A stretch of 64,000 nucleotides of DNA from VXNF01 sp964291305. GTDB taxonomy: Bacteria > Actinomycetota > Acidimicrobiia > Acidimicrobiales > CATQHL01. Positions within the stretch are counted from its first letter, which is position 1, and each line of letters begins with the position of its first letter. Under the pieces are notes generated by a model. The model had not been told where the DNA came from. It made no database searches and saw only the letters and a program-made list of their open reading frames with translations. The translations under genes were made by a program, and so were the position numbers. Location of the stretch: contig OZ219783.1 of assembly GCA_964291305.2 (NCBI GenBank), forward strand, positions 1,674,001-1,738,000, written 5' to 3'. This document shows, piece after piece, positions 35,696 through 45,040 of this stretch.

Positions 35696-36718
35696 TCAGG
35701 CTGCAAGACCGCCGCCGAGCACCTCGTCACCGTCGTAGAACACCACGCTCTGGCCGGGGGCCACGCGCTGCTGGGGGGTCTGCCAGAGCACCTGGACGCC
35801 GTCGAAGGTAGCCGGTCGTGCCACGCCGTGAGCGCTGGTCTGCACCAGCACTGAGCCCGTCGCCGGCTCGCCAACCCAGCTCAGCTCGCCAACAGCCTGA
35901 CTGTCAACTAGCAGATCAGCTCGATCTCCCACGGTTACCACTCCGGCCGTCACGTCGGTACCCACGACGTAGACGGGGCGCTCTCGCCCACCTACTCCGA
36001 GGCCCTTGCGCTGGCCCAGAGTCACCAGCTGAACGGCCGGCAACTCGCCCAGCTGTCTGCCGGCCACATCCACCACCCTGGCCGGGGTGGTCTTCAACCG
36101 GTCGGCTAGGAACTCACCTCGGGCGCCACGCTGGATGAAGCACACGTCGGTACTGTCGGGCTTGGCGGCAGTGCGGAGACCTAACTCGGCGGCCAGCGCC
36201 CGCACTCGGTCCTTGGTTAGCTCCCCAACCGGCAACAGCACCCTAGACAGAGACTCCTGGTCCAGCATGTAGAGAACATAGGACTGATCCTTGGCGGCAT
36301 CCGCACCTCTCGCCAAGCGCCGGTTGCCGTCGGATCGGCGCACTAGACGAGCGTGATGGCCAGTAGCCACGGCGTCGAATCCCAACGCCTCAGCCCGCCG
36401 CAGCAGCCTGTCGAACTTGATGTGGCGATTGCATTCCACACACGGGTTCGGGGTGCGGCCAGCAGCGTGATCAGCCACGTACGGCTCCACCACCCGGGCA
36501 GAGAAATCCTCCCCGAAGTTGAAGACGTGATGGTCAATCCTCAAAGCGTCGGCCACCCGCCGGGCGTCAATCACGTCGGCGACCGAACAGCAGCCAGTGT
36601 CCGAGGGTCCACCCCAGAGCTTCATCGTCACGCCGACCACCTCGTGGCCCTGCTGGGCCAGCAGAGCCGCCGCTACTGAGGAGTCCACGCCTCCAGACAT
36701 CGCCGCTAAAACCTGCAT
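35696..36718 (-). CDS. mnmA: tRNA-specific 2-thiouridylase MnmA
   Basis: A 340-residue enzyme that adds sulfur to U34 of Lys, Glu and Gln tRNAs, adenylating the uridine and using sulfur from a cysteine desulfurase relay. The PP-loop SGGVDSSVAAALL is at residues 8-20. Cys in NPCVECN and Cys in DVCFIQRG are the two catalytic cysteines. Length and motifs are complete. It lies 25 bases downstream of the cysteine desulfurase on the same strand, so sulfur donor and acceptor are co-encoded. Confidence 0.95.
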   Translation of the reverse strand: MQVLAAMSGGVDSSVAAALLAQQGHEVVGVTMKLWGGPSDTGCCSVADVIDARRVADALRIDHHVFNFGEDFSARVVEPYVADHAAGRTPNPCVECNRHIKFDRLLRRAEALGFDAVATGHHARLVRRSDGNRRLARGADAAKDQSYVLYMLDQESLSRVLLPVGELTKDRVRALAAELGLRTAAKPDSTDVCFIQRGARGEFLADRLKTTPARVVDVAGRQLGELPAVQLVTLGQRKGLGVGGRERPVYVVGTDVTAGVVTVGDRADLLVDSQAVGELSWVGEPATGSVLVQTSAHGVARPATFDGVQVLWQTPQQRVAPGQSVVFYDGDEVLGGGLAA

Positions 36719-36743
36719 GGGCCGCTCCCGTCGCTAAACCCTG

Positions 36744-37910
36744 CTAGGCCGCCGCCCGCCGCAACTGGGCAACCGCCGGGGGTAGCACCGCCAACGCCGT
36801 TGCTACATCGGCCTCGCGGCTAGTAGCACCAAGCGAAAGGCGCAGCGAACCTCCCGCCAGCGAACGAGGGTAACCCATCGCAGCCAGCACGTGAGACGGA
36901 TGCTCAGCCCCGCTGGCACACGAGGACGCAGCCGAGGCATACACCCCAGCCCGCTCAGCTAGAAATAGCAGCGCCTCGCTCTCAATGCCCTCGAAGCACA
37001 AATGGCACGAGCCGGCCAGCTTGGCCGACCGGTCTACCGGAACCCCCGAGCCAGAGGCGGGGTAAACGCCAGACTCCACGATGCCGTCAACGGCCGCCCG
37101 CAGACCATCGGCCAGGCGGTCCCGCAGCCGTCCAACTCGCCCGACCACCTCGTGACGACGAGCCACGGTGATCTCAGCCGCCTTGGCCATTCCCACAATA
37201 CCGGCCACGTTGGGGGTGCCGCTGCGACGCTCCGCCTCCTGGCCCCCACCCAGGATCTGGGCCTGCAAATCCACGCCCGCTCGCACCACCAAAGCGCCGA
37301 CGCCCTTGGGGCCGCCGAACTTGTGAGCGCTCAGCGATATCAGGTCGGCAGGCACCGCTTCTGTAGCCACGTCTAGCCACGGAAAGGCCTGCACTGCGTC
37401 GGTGTGTAACAACGCCCCGGGTGCGTGGCGGGCCATCACCTCCGCCACCTCCTCCAGCGACCACACCACCCCGGTCTCGTTGTTGGCCAGCATCAGCGAC
37501 ACCAGCCGCACATCGCCGTCCAGCGCCGCCGCTAAGTCGTCCAAGTCCAGCTTTCCCTCTGGCGTCACTCCCACTAAGCGCCCGCCGAGTCGCTCAACCG
37601 GGCGCAGCACCGCCGGATGCTCGGCCGCACTGCAAACCACCATGCCGCCAGAGCTGCCAGCGGCGCCGAAGATCGCCAGGTTGTCGGCCTCGGTGCCCCC
37701 AGCGCAGAACACGATCTCACCCGCCCGAGCACCTAGCGCCTCGGCCAGAATGTCTCTAGCGTCGTCGCTGGCCCGCCTAGCTTCGCGGGCCATGCGGTGC
37801 GCCCCGGTGGGGTTGGCGTAGCAGACGTCGAAGAACTCCCGCATAGCCTCGGTGACTTCGGGGTACATCGGCGTGGAGGCGGCATGATCGAAGTAGGCAA
37901 CAGTGGCCAT
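36744..37910 (-). CDS. Cysteine desulfurase (NifS/IscS family, PLP-dependent)
   Basis: A 388-residue aminotransferase class V protein. YFDHAASTPMYPEV opens it, the PLP Lys is in SLSAHKFGGPKG, and the mobile-loop Cys that carries the persulfide is in ASSCASGAEHPSH. It moves sulfur from cysteine to acceptors such as MnmA or Fe-S scaffolds. The gene order desulfurase then mnmA (25-base gap) suggests a dedicated tRNA thiolation supply. Whether it also serves Fe-S assembly cannot be told. Confidence 0.92.
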   Translation of the reverse strand: MATVAYFDHAASTPMYPEVTEAMREFFDVCYANPTGAHRMAREARRASDDARDILAEALGARAGEIVFCAGGTEADNLAIFGAAGSSGGMVVCSAAEHPAVLRPVERLGGRLVGVTPEGKLDLDDLAAALDGDVRLVSLMLANNETGVVWSLEEVAEVMARHAPGALLHTDAVQAFPWLDVATEAVPADLISLSAHKFGGPKGVGALVVRAGVDLQAQILGGGQEAERRSGTPNVAGIVGMAKAAEITVARRHEVVGRVGRLRDRLADGLRAAVDGIVESGVYPASGSGVPVDRSAKLAGSCHLCFEGIESEALLFLAERAGVYASAASSCASGAEHPSHVLAAMGYPRSLAGGSLRLSLGATSREADVATALAVLPPAVAQLRRAAA

Positions 37911-37960
37911 GTTCCCAGGCTAAGACCCGCGTCAGTCAGGACACCGATAATCTTCTTCGG

Positions 37961-38416
37961 GTGAAGCTGCAGGTCGAGACCACCATCGCCGCTGCACGCC
38001 AGAAAGTCTGGGCTTACCTAGAAGACATTGGCTCGCATGTGGAGTGGATGGCCGACGCCGTCTCCATCGATTTCCTGAGTTCTCAGCGCACCGGTGTCGG
38101 CACGCGCTTCGCCTGCAAAACCCGCGTGGGACCGCTACACACCACCGACATCATGGAGATCACCGCCTGGTCACCCCCGAGCCTGATGGGGGTGCGACAC
38201 CGCGGGGCCGTCTCGGGTGAGGGGCGCTTTGAGTTGACCGAGCTAGGGCCTGACCGCGACACCACCAAGATGGTGTGGGTAGAAAGCTTGCGATTGCCGT
38301 GGTGGCTGGGCGGACCGATTGGTGCCCTCGGAGCGCGCCCGATACTAAGACGCATCTGGCGAGGGAACCTCGCCCGACTCAAGTCCCGGATAGAAGCAGA
38401 CGCCGGCGGGGCTTAG
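37961..38416 (+). CDS. SRPBCC (START/Bet v1-like) family protein
   Basis: A 151-residue protein starting at GTG. The opening VETTIAAARQKVWAYLEDIGSH, then CKTRVGPLHTTDIMEITAWSP and a C-terminal amphipathic helix ending FLARLKSR-like (NLARLKSRIE) is the polyketide-cyclase/START pattern, a cavity for a hydrophobic ligand. It is divergent from the cysteine desulfurase and convergent with the rhomboid gene (4-base overlap). The ligand is unknown. Confidence 0.8.
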   Translation: MKLQVETTIAAARQKVWAYLEDIGSHVEWMADAVSIDFLSSQRTGVGTRFACKTRVGPLHTTDIMEITAWSPPSLMGVRHRGAVSGEGRFELTELGPDRDTTKMVWVESLRLPWWLGGPIGALGARPILRRIWRGNLARLKSRIEADAGGA

Positions 38417-39351
38417 AAGATCGGGTTGCGCCAAGTCGCAGCAGCCAGCAGTCCAACGAAGAAGAACAAGCCGGTCAGACCCAAGCCAGCCAGCGAAGCC
38501 AGCCATGGCGGCACCCGGCCTTTGCGGTCGGGCGCCAACAGCACCCAGCTGGCTACCAGACCACCGGCCAAACCTCCTATGTGGCCACCAATAGAGATGT
38601 TCGGAACCAGGAACGTGGTCACCAGGTTCAGCATCAGCAGACCTGACACCCCCGAGTCTCGGGCCCGTCCACCCACAGCCCGAGAAGCCATGAGGTGTGC
38701 TCCCATCAGGCCGAACACCGCCCCCGAAGCACCGACTGTGAGTGCCTGCGGCGACGCCAGCAGGGCACCCAGCGAGCCCGCGAGCAGCGCCGCCAGGTAC
38801 AACACGGCAAACCGCACGGTTCCTAACTGTCGCTCCAGCGGAAATCCCAGCAGGGCCAGCAGCAGCACGTTGAAGCCCACGTGCAAGATGTTGGCGTGCA
38901 GAAAACCGCTGGTTAGCAGGCGCCACCACTCACCGCCCAGATCCACCGCCGGCCCCCACAGGGCGCCGTTGCCCATGATGTCGTTTAGGCCGCCCAAGCC
39001 CCGCCACACCGACCGCTGGCCGGTAGCCGAGATAACAAACAGCACCAAGTTGGCCGCCACCAACACCCCGGTCAGCACCGCCGGACGTTTGGCGACGCTG
39101 AAGGCGGCAGGGCCAGAGATCACCGTCGGCTGCACCCGACGCTTCCTCGGAGCCACACTCCTTCGACCACTGGGAGGCACGACCACAACCCCTCGACGAG
39201 CAGCCATCAGACATTCGGGGCAGTGGAACCCCACCGGCGCGATGTACTGACAGTCCGAGCAGATCAGCCGCTCACAGCGCTGGCAACGAACCCCGGCAGA
39301 ACGGTTCGAGTGCCGATAGCAGACCGACTCAGATCCTGCCCGGTCGTTCAC
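38413..39351 (-). CDS. Rhomboid family intramembrane serine protease with zinc-ribbon N terminus
   Basis: A 312-residue membrane protease. The N terminus (residues 11-47) has six Cys and a His in a B-box/zinc-ribbon arrangement (CYRH, CQRCERL, CSDC, HCPEC), followed by about six transmembrane helices. The catalytic Ser209 lies in GASGAVFG, and His257 in GGHIGG; HANILHVGFN is the L1-side conserved region. Rhomboids cleave transmembrane substrates. The zinc-binding N-terminal extension is common among actinobacterial rhomboids. Confidence 0.88.
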   Translation of the reverse strand: MNDRAGSESVCYRHSNRSAGVRCQRCERLICSDCQYIAPVGFHCPECLMAARRGVVVVPPSGRRSVAPRKRRVQPTVISGPAAFSVAKRPAVLTGVLVAANLVLFVISATGQRSVWRGLGGLNDIMGNGALWGPAVDLGGEWWRLLTSGFLHANILHVGFNVLLLALLGFPLERQLGTVRFAVLYLAALLAGSLGALLASPQALTVGASGAVFGLMGAHLMASRAVGGRARDSGVSGLLMLNLVTTFLVPNISIGGHIGGLAGGLVASWVLLAPDRKGRVPPWLASLAGLGLTGLFFFVGLLAAATWRNPIF

Positions 39352-39454
39352 CCCATCACGCTATCGGCCCCCTTAGGCCGCTCCCGTACCGCACCGCCGG
39401 GCCGCAGGCGGCGGTTACAGTGAGAGCTGGCCCCGGACAGCTGCGGAGACGCCC

Positions 39455-39658
39455 ATGATCGCCAACTCGATTTTCGCTCATCAGGGGGGTTGGGACGAGA
39501 TCCTTATCATCATCGGCCCGATCGCAGCCATCGTGGGGGTCGTGGCCCTAGTGCGCCGCCGCTTGCACCGAGAATCGCAGGAAGTTGACGAGGCTAAGCC
39601 CGCCAAAGACAGCGAGAACGCTCCCCAGCCGGCCGCCAGCAAAGCAGCCCAAGACTAA
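39455..39658 (+). CDS. Small single-pass membrane protein
   Basis: A 67-residue protein with one transmembrane helix (about residues 15-33, EILIIIGPIAAIVGVVALV), a basic Arg cluster just after it (RRRLHRES) and a Lys/Asp/Ala-rich tail. This positive-inside arrangement with a charged C-terminal tail is typical of small actinobacterial membrane proteins. GGAGAC lies 8-10 bases upstream of ATG. Confidence 0.6.
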   Translation: MIANSIFAHQGGWDEILIIIGPIAAIVGVVALVRRRLHRESQEVDEAKPAKDSENAPQPAASKAAQD

Positions 39659-39665
39659 AGCAGCT

Positions 39666-39679
39666 GGAGCTGAAGCTCC
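39666..39679. terminator. Hairpin between convergent genes
   Basis: GGAGCT (39666-39671) and AGCTCC (39674-39679) form a perfect stem in the 39-base gap between a small membrane protein gene and murA. No T-run is present on either strand, so it may only pause transcription. Confidence 0.3.
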
Positions 39680-39697
39680 CGACCTAGGTCTGCGAAC

Positions 39698-41056
39698 TTA
39701 GGCCTCGTCCACCCAGGCCACATCGGCACCCAGAGCCCGCAGCTTGCCTACCAGATCCTCGTGGCCGCGGCTGATGTGATGGGTGTCACGCACCACCGTC
39801 TCGCCTTCGGCGCCCAGTCCTGCCAGCACTAAGGCAGCCCCAGCGCGGATGTCGGTAGCCCGCACCGGGGCGCCTGAGAGCTGCTCCTGGCCTCGCACGA
39901 TGACGCAGCGACCTTCGACGCGAATATCGGCCCCCATACGCACTAACTCGCCCACGTAGCGGAAGCGGTTGGCGAAGACGTTCTCGGTTACCAGCCCGAC
40001 ACCCTCCGCCAGGCTCATCATGGTTACCAGCAGCGGCTGGTAGTCGGTGGCAACTCCCGGGTATGGCAAAGTCACTACTTCCGTGGCACGCAGCCGGTGC
40101 GGTGCCATGGCCCACAACCCGCCCTTAACCGTGGAAGTCCGCAGGTTCATCTCGCCGAGTTTGTCGCAGAGCATCCGTAGGTGACCGGGCTGCGCGCCAC
40201 GCAAGGTGATCTCGCCGCCGGCAATGCCCACCGCCGCTAAGAACACCGCCGTCTCAATGCGATCCACCACCGGCACGTGATCCACCGGCCCCAACGCGCC
40301 GCCGCCTTCGATGGTGATCGTCGGGGTTCCGGAGCCGAGCACTTTGGCACCCATGCGGTTCAGGAAAGCCGCCAAGTCGGCAACCTCGGGCTCCCGCGCG
40401 GCATTCTCGATGACCGTGCGACCCTCCGCCGCGGTGGCGGCCATCATGATGTTCTCAGTGGCACCGACGCTGGGCCACTGCAGGGTAATGTCGCCCCCCT
40501 TGAGCCTGGGAGCCCATGCGTGCACGTAGCCGTGGCTCACCTCGAGGTCTACGCCGAGGCGCTCAAGGGCCGAAAGGTGCATGTCGATAGGGCGCGAGCC
40601 GAAGTCGTCGCCGCCCGGCAGCGCCACCATCGCCTCACCGCAGCGAGCTAGCAGGGGGCCGAGCACTGCAATAGAAGCCCGCATCCGACTTACCAAGTCA
40701 TAGGAGGCGTGCGGCTCCAGCCGCTCCGGCACCTCTACTTGCAGCACGTGGCGATCGCTGAACCAGGCCCGGCAGCCAAAGCTGGCTAACAGCTCGATCA
40801 TTGTGTTCACGTCCGCGATGCGGGGAACGCGGTGCAGCGTGAAGCGACCTTCGGCCAGCGTGGTGGCCGCCAGCAGCTTCAGCACGCTGTTCTTGGCGCC
40901 GGCGATCTCTAACTCACCTGCCAGAGGCGCACCCGGGCGAACCCGGATGATCGCCGACTGTTCAGCACCGGCGAGAGTGTCTGGCTGTCCGGCCCCGTCA
41001 GGCGGAACTGGGGTGCCAGGAACTGGGGCGCGATTCTCTTCCCCGGTGGCATCCAT
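39698..41056 (-). CDS. murA: UDP-N-acetylglucosamine 1-carboxyvinyltransferase, Asp-type active site
   Basis: A 452-residue first committed enzyme of peptidoglycan synthesis: it transfers enolpyruvate from PEP to UDP-GlcNAc. GAKNSVLKLLAA carries the catalytic Lys (residue 55). Where most MurA proteins have PGGC in the active-site loop (Cys115 in E. coli), this one has PGGDDFGSRPID with Asp at 150, the change that gives natural fosfomycin resistance in mycobacteria. The N-terminal about 35 residues are Pro/Gly/Glu-rich and not conserved, so the start may be further in or slightly upstream (41125). Confidence 0.94.
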   Translation of the reverse strand: MDATGEENRAPVPGTPVPPDGAGQPDTLAGAEQSAIIRVRPGAPLAGELEIAGAKNSVLKLLAATTLAEGRFTLHRVPRIADVNTMIELLASFGCRAWFSDRHVLQVEVPERLEPHASYDLVSRMRASIAVLGPLLARCGEAMVALPGGDDFGSRPIDMHLSALERLGVDLEVSHGYVHAWAPRLKGGDITLQWPSVGATENIMMAATAAEGRTVIENAAREPEVADLAAFLNRMGAKVLGSGTPTITIEGGGALGPVDHVPVVDRIETAVFLAAVGIAGGEITLRGAQPGHLRMLCDKLGEMNLRTSTVKGGLWAMAPHRLRATEVVTLPYPGVATDYQPLLVTMMSLAEGVGLVTENVFANRFRYVGELVRMGADIRVEGRCVIVRGQEQLSGAPVRATDIRAGAALVLAGLGAEGETVVRDTHHISRGHEDLVGKLRALGADVAWVDEA

Positions 41057-41114
41057 CTCCTCAAGTATGCTCCGAACATGCCCGGATCTTGCCGATAGGG
41101 GCACATTGCCCCGT

Positions 41115-42746
41115 GTGACCTGCACCGAAGAGTGCAGTCCGGAGGATTTGCTGCGCCTGCTTCAGCCTCGCTTTGACGTAGTCGTCGAGGAACTCCAACC
41201 GCCCGAGACCGTCACCGAGAGTCCCGAATCTCCACCCCCCGAGGCCGTATTCGGTGCAGTGGACGGGCCTTTTCGGGAATATCGGCGCACTGTGCACATC
41301 CTCGAACGCCACGAAGAGCGGGTTTTGGTGCGCCAGCACATTCACTATCGGCTCTCGGTACCGGTCTGGGGCTGGTTCATGACGCCGCTGGCGAACCGGG
41401 AGATGCGCCGGCCCCGCCTTGACGGCAGCCAGCCCTTCTGGGCACCAGCCGAGCGGCTAGATGCCCGAGCCGGACAGGTGCTGGGGGTGCTATGTCTGCT
41501 TGCAGTAGTGGCCGGCTACCTGGGGACGCTGCTAAGCCAGACCATCACGTTCGCCTTCGACGAGTTCGGCGCCGGGCTGGCAACCCAGGGCAACACCCTC
41601 ACTGGGGTGCGGGTGGGGGTGCTGTTGGCTCTAGCGCTGGTTGCTCTGGCCGATAGGCGAGGCCGGCGACCGATGCTGCTGTTCAGCGCCATTGCTGGCT
41701 GCCTCGTGACCGCGCTGGGCGCGGCCGCGCTGGGTGTTTGGACTTACGGCGCCAGCCAGACGATCTCGCGCAGCCTTTCGACAGCCATGCTGGTGTTACT
41801 GCTAGTGATCGCCGCCGAGGAGGTTCCCGCTGGGTCTCGTGCCTATGCAGTTTCGGTGCTGACGCTTTCAGCGGGCCTCGGATCGGGCATGGTGGTGTGG
41901 CTGCTACCCCTGGCCGACCTGGGCATTCGAGCCTGGCGCATCCTGTTCCTGGCCCCGCTGCTGGCACTGCCGCTGATATTTTTCTGCGCTCGTCGCCTGC
42001 CCGAGAGCAGGAGGTTCACTCCCTCCTCGGCCTCTACCAAGCCTGCCTCCGGGTCGGTCGCCCCCACCAAGGGGATTCTTAGCTGGACAGCAAAGCTCAC
42101 CCAGCCCTCAACAGCAGAGTTGGAACGACGCCGGCGACGTTCTAGGCGGTTGCTGCTGTTGGGGCTAGGGGCGCTGCTGTTTAGCCTGTTTGCAGCCCCG
42201 GCATCGCAGTTTCTAAACGAGTTCCTGCGCAGCCAGCGGTCTTTCTCGGCTGGGAATATCAGCGTCTTCCAACTCTCTATCAACACACCAGCAGCGATCG
42301 GCGTGCTCATCGGCGGGCGCTTCTCCGATGTGCGGGGAAGGCGACGAATTGGTGCCCTAGGACTAGCCGTCGGCGCCGCCTGCACCGTGCTGCGCTACGT
42401 CGAGGGCGGCTGGCCAATGTGGATGTGGGGTGTCCTGGCCAGCATCTTCGGCGCTCTCAGCGTTCCAGTTATGGGGGCTTTCGGAGCGGAACTCTTCGGC
42501 ACCGCTAATCGGGCAGGCTCTAACGGCCTGATCACGCTCATGGGGGTGATCGGCTCCATGATCGGGCTGCAGATCGTGGGCCGCTTCACCGACGCTGGCG
42601 GCGAGTTCGGTCACATATTCGCCATGATCGCCGCGGCTCCGCTGCTGGTAGCGCTGCTGCTGCTGTTCGCCTTCCCCGAGACCGCCCAACGCGAGCTAGA
42701 AGACCTGAACCCCGAAGACCTCGCAGATCACCCCCCAACTGGCTGA
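41115..42746 (+). CDS. MFS transporter with N-terminal soluble extension
   Basis: A 543-residue protein with about 12 hydrophobic helices and the MFS loop motifs ALADRRGRRPMLL (between helices 2 and 3) and GGRFSDVRGRRRIGALG in the second half. About 110 soluble residues precede the first helix (DVVVEELQ... FREYRRTVHILERHE), ending with a segment that may be membrane-peripheral. The start is uncertain: GTG at 41115 or TTG at 41106 are both in frame, and a longer frame to 40803 would overlap murA. Substrate unknown; divergent from murA by 58 bases. Confidence 0.75.
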   Translation: MTCTEECSPEDLLRLLQPRFDVVVEELQPPETVTESPESPPPEAVFGAVDGPFREYRRTVHILERHEERVLVRQHIHYRLSVPVWGWFMTPLANREMRRPRLDGSQPFWAPAERLDARAGQVLGVLCLLAVVAGYLGTLLSQTITFAFDEFGAGLATQGNTLTGVRVGVLLALALVALADRRGRRPMLLFSAIAGCLVTALGAAALGVWTYGASQTISRSLSTAMLVLLLVIAAEEVPAGSRAYAVSVLTLSAGLGSGMVVWLLPLADLGIRAWRILFLAPLLALPLIFFCARRLPESRRFTPSSASTKPASGSVAPTKGILSWTAKLTQPSTAELERRRRRSRRLLLLGLGALLFSLFAAPASQFLNEFLRSQRSFSAGNISVFQLSINTPAAIGVLIGGRFSDVRGRRRIGALGLAVGAACTVLRYVEGGWPMWMWGVLASIFGALSVPVMGAFGAELFGTANRAGSNGLITLMGVIGSMIGLQIVGRFTDAGGEFGHIFAMIAAAPLLVALLLLFAFPETAQRELEDLNPEDLADHPPTG

Positions 42747-42766
42747 CCCCGAAGGCTGCCATCCTG

Positions 42767-43375
42767 CTAGCCCCTAACCCCTAAGCCCAAGCCAGACCAG
42801 CCCCGCAGCGCTTCCAGCACCGCCTCGGTCACCAAGCCGTCGTCAGCCGGCCGGGTGTCGTGGCCACCGCCGGGTAGCCAAACCTGGGTGACCTCGCCAA
42901 CAATGGCACTGGTTTGAGCCGCGAACTCCTCGGGCGTGCCGAAGGGGTCCCGATCCCCGCCCACGAACAGGCACGGAACCTTCAGACGACCGAAATGGGC
43001 AACCCGCAGGTTCTCGGGCCGCCGGGGCGGATGCAGCGGATAGCTCAACAGAACCAGCCCAGCGGCAGGCAAGCCATCGGCCACTGCTAGCGAGCAGACA
43101 CGCCCGCCCATGGAGCGCCCAGCGAGCACCAGGCTCGCCGGCTCGATGGTCTCTTCGGCGCACATGGCCGCCGCCTGCTCAGCCACAAAAGGCACCAGCC
43201 GCTCGGCCCGAGGAGGTGGCCTTCGGCGACCCTCTGAGCGGTGCGGATAGGCCGGACGCCGCACCGGAAGTGGTGCCAGCGCCTGCTCCAGGGCAACCAA
43301 GGTGTGATGGTCCGGGTCGCCGCCGGCGCCGGCCAAAAGCAGCAGCCCTCCGACGCCCGGCCCCAGCGAACTCAC
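42767..43375 (-). CDS. Alpha/beta hydrolase of the KANL3/Tex30-like type
   Basis: A 202-residue hydrolase-fold protein. VLAGRSMGGRVCSL is the nucleophile elbow (GxSxG with Ser), LFVGGDRDPFGTPEE carries the acidic residue and GGGHDTR the His. The short length without a cap domain and the GRSMGGR motif match the KANL3/Tex30 subfamily. The substrate is unknown. Its start overlaps the J-domain gene by 4 bases, so both are co-translated. Confidence 0.8.
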   Translation of the reverse strand: MSSLGPGVGGLLLLAGAGGDPDHHTLVALEQALAPLPVRRPAYPHRSEGRRRPPPRAERLVPFVAEQAAAMCAEETIEPASLVLAGRSMGGRVCSLAVADGLPAAGLVLLSYPLHPPRRPENLRVAHFGRLKVPCLFVGGDRDPFGTPEEFAAQTSAIVGEVTQVWLPGGGHDTRPADDGLVTEAVLEALRGWSGLGLGVRG

Positions 43376-44061
43376 GAAAGCAAGATGCGCCGGGCCTCCA
43401 GCAGGTCGCTGATGCGCGCTCCGGCCTCGCCGCCGGCACCGCCGGTGTCTGGATGCGCCGTGGCCACCAGCCGACGAAAGCGCCGCTGCACATCGGCAGC
43501 CACTAGCCCATCGAGTGATTCCAGCTCCAAGATCCCCAGCGCCCAGAGGCGCGCCTCGGGCAGCGGCGGCGCCACTAAATGACCGTTCAGGAAGCGCAGC
43601 AGCTCACCATCAGTGCCACCAGGCCAGGTAAGGGCACGCCGGACGGTACCCAAGACTTCCCGGCGCAGCTCAGCGGACAGATGTTGGGCGGCATAAACAG
43701 CCCCCAGCACATATTGCGCCGCCGAGCCACCCCGGTCACTGAACTCAAACGCCGTCTGACCGTCCAGCAGGCGCACTAGACGGTGCCGACTGCGGGTTAG
43801 GCCGATGCGATCTTGCTGCAGCCGGTGGCGCAGGCGGGGCTGGCGGATGCGCTCGCCACGGGCAATCTGGCCGATCAGCAGCGCAAGATCGTCGCGGCTG
43901 TCGTCGTCGAGTCCCTCCAGGTAGCGCCCCACCACACCGGCCAGCAAAACGGCGCCTGGACGCAGCGGAGGTTCTAGCGGCAGCTTGCTTTCACCGACAG
44001 CCACTCTCCGGGTGGGCACCACCGCCCGGGAGTGGTAAGTCTCCAACTCGGCCAGAATCAC
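43372..44061 (-). CDS. J-domain (DnaJ-like) protein
   Basis: A 229-residue protein. The last about 60 residues form a J domain at the C terminus, with VQRRFRRLVATAHPDTGG containing the HPD tripeptide needed to stimulate Hsp70 ATPase. The N-terminal 160 residues are basic and contain no motif I recognise. The C-terminal placement of the J domain differs from DnaJ itself. GTG start. It precedes the alpha/beta hydrolase gene with a 4-base overlap. Confidence 0.8.
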   Translation of the reverse strand: MILAELETYHSRAVVPTRRVAVGESKLPLEPPLRPGAVLLAGVVGRYLEGLDDDSRDDLALLIGQIARGERIRQPRLRHRLQQDRIGLTRSRHRLVRLLDGQTAFEFSDRGGSAAQYVLGAVYAAQHLSAELRREVLGTVRRALTWPGGTDGELLRFLNGHLVAPPLPEARLWALGILELESLDGLVAADVQRRFRRLVATAHPDTGGAGGEAGARISDLLEARRILLS

Positions 44062-44091
44062 CGCCTCAAGCTAACCCCCAAGAAACTCAAG

Positions 44092-44934
44092 CTAGACGAA
44101 GCGATGCAGAATTTCCCGAGTGGCGGCGGCCACCTCGGCGATCTCATCGGTCGTGGCGTCGCTGTTCAGGATGTCGTTCAGAGCCTGCACTTGGTCTAGC
44201 AGTGCCCGCCAGGTTCGAGCCTCGAAGCCAAACGGCAAAGCCAACTGCACAATCTCTCCGCTGCCGCGGGCCAAGTTGCGATTACCTTTGCGGTCGCGGG
44301 GATTCCGCTGGAGCCTGTCGCTGGCCACGAAAAGCCGGGAGAGCACTTCGTGGGCGTCCACGCCGTGGAGTCCGACTCCGAACTCGCCTGGCTCTTTGGC
44401 GCCGTCGTCCCCGGCGAGCTTGTCGAACAGCCCATCCACGCGGGCCTCGTCGGCCGCAGCTACCTCTAGGTCGCCTTCATCGTCGTACCCGTAGGCGATG
44501 CCGGCGGCGTCGAGGGCATCTGTGAGCCGGCCTAAATAGTCGTCATCGAAGCCGGCTATTTCGTAGGCCACTCGAGGCTCATCGGGGGGTAGCACCGGCG
44601 CCGCGGCTCGCTGCACTGCTGCTACAAATTCGTCCACTTGCTCCTCGTCGACCTCTCTCACCACCAGCACAGCGCCCTGCCAGGCGTGCGCCACGTCGCC
44701 CCCCAGCAGCAAGCTCTCCATCATCGAGCGCGACTCCGAAGAGTATTCGTGCAGGTCGTACTCCAGCTGATCCTCGCCGGCTTCGCCCACATCGGCCGCG
44801 TCGGTGGGCGGCTGGTCGACGGTGGCCACGCCGCATTCCACACAGGCCGCCACCTCTGCTGCGTAGCCGGTGCCGCACTGGAAGCACCACGCCTGCGGAT
44901 CGGGGGTCCCTGGACTGCTGTTGCACACCACCAT
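44092..44934 (-). CDS. Zinc-ribbon protein, unknown function
   Basis: A 280-residue acidic protein with an N-terminal zinc ribbon (CFQCGTGYAAEVAACVECG, about residues 17-35). It is followed by two alpha/beta segments, of which VAYEIAGFDDDYLGRLTDALDAAG reads as an ACT/ferredoxin-like fold, and a C-terminal helical region. GGAGG is only a few bases from the ATG; GTG codons at 44931 or 44928 are equally good starts. An open frame continues upstream to 45459 but overlaps glpX in antisense and is not used. Confidence 0.65.
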   Translation of the reverse strand: MVVCNSSPGTPDPQAWCFQCGTGYAAEVAACVECGVATVDQPPTDAADVGEAGEDQLEYDLHEYSSESRSMMESLLLGGDVAHAWQGAVLVVREVDEEQVDEFVAAVQRAAAPVLPPDEPRVAYEIAGFDDDYLGRLTDALDAAGIAYGYDDEGDLEVAAADEARVDGLFDKLAGDDGAKEPGEFGVGLHGVDAHEVLSRLFVASDRLQRNPRDRKGNRNLARGSGEIVQLALPFGFEARTWRALLDQVQALNDILNSDATTDEIAEVAAATREILHRFV

Positions 44935-45040
44935 TCCTCCATGCTGACACACCGGGCGCCATTCCCCAACGCATTCCCCCGCGCCGTGGCGGCCCCACGA
45001 TCCCCCAGCTAAGCCAGACAGGGTCGCTAAGGTTGCTGAT

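Noticed and set aside
40803..41114. N-terminal extension of the MFS transporter
   Set aside because: It is antisense to murA and has Ser/Arg/Pro composition typical of a shadow frame.
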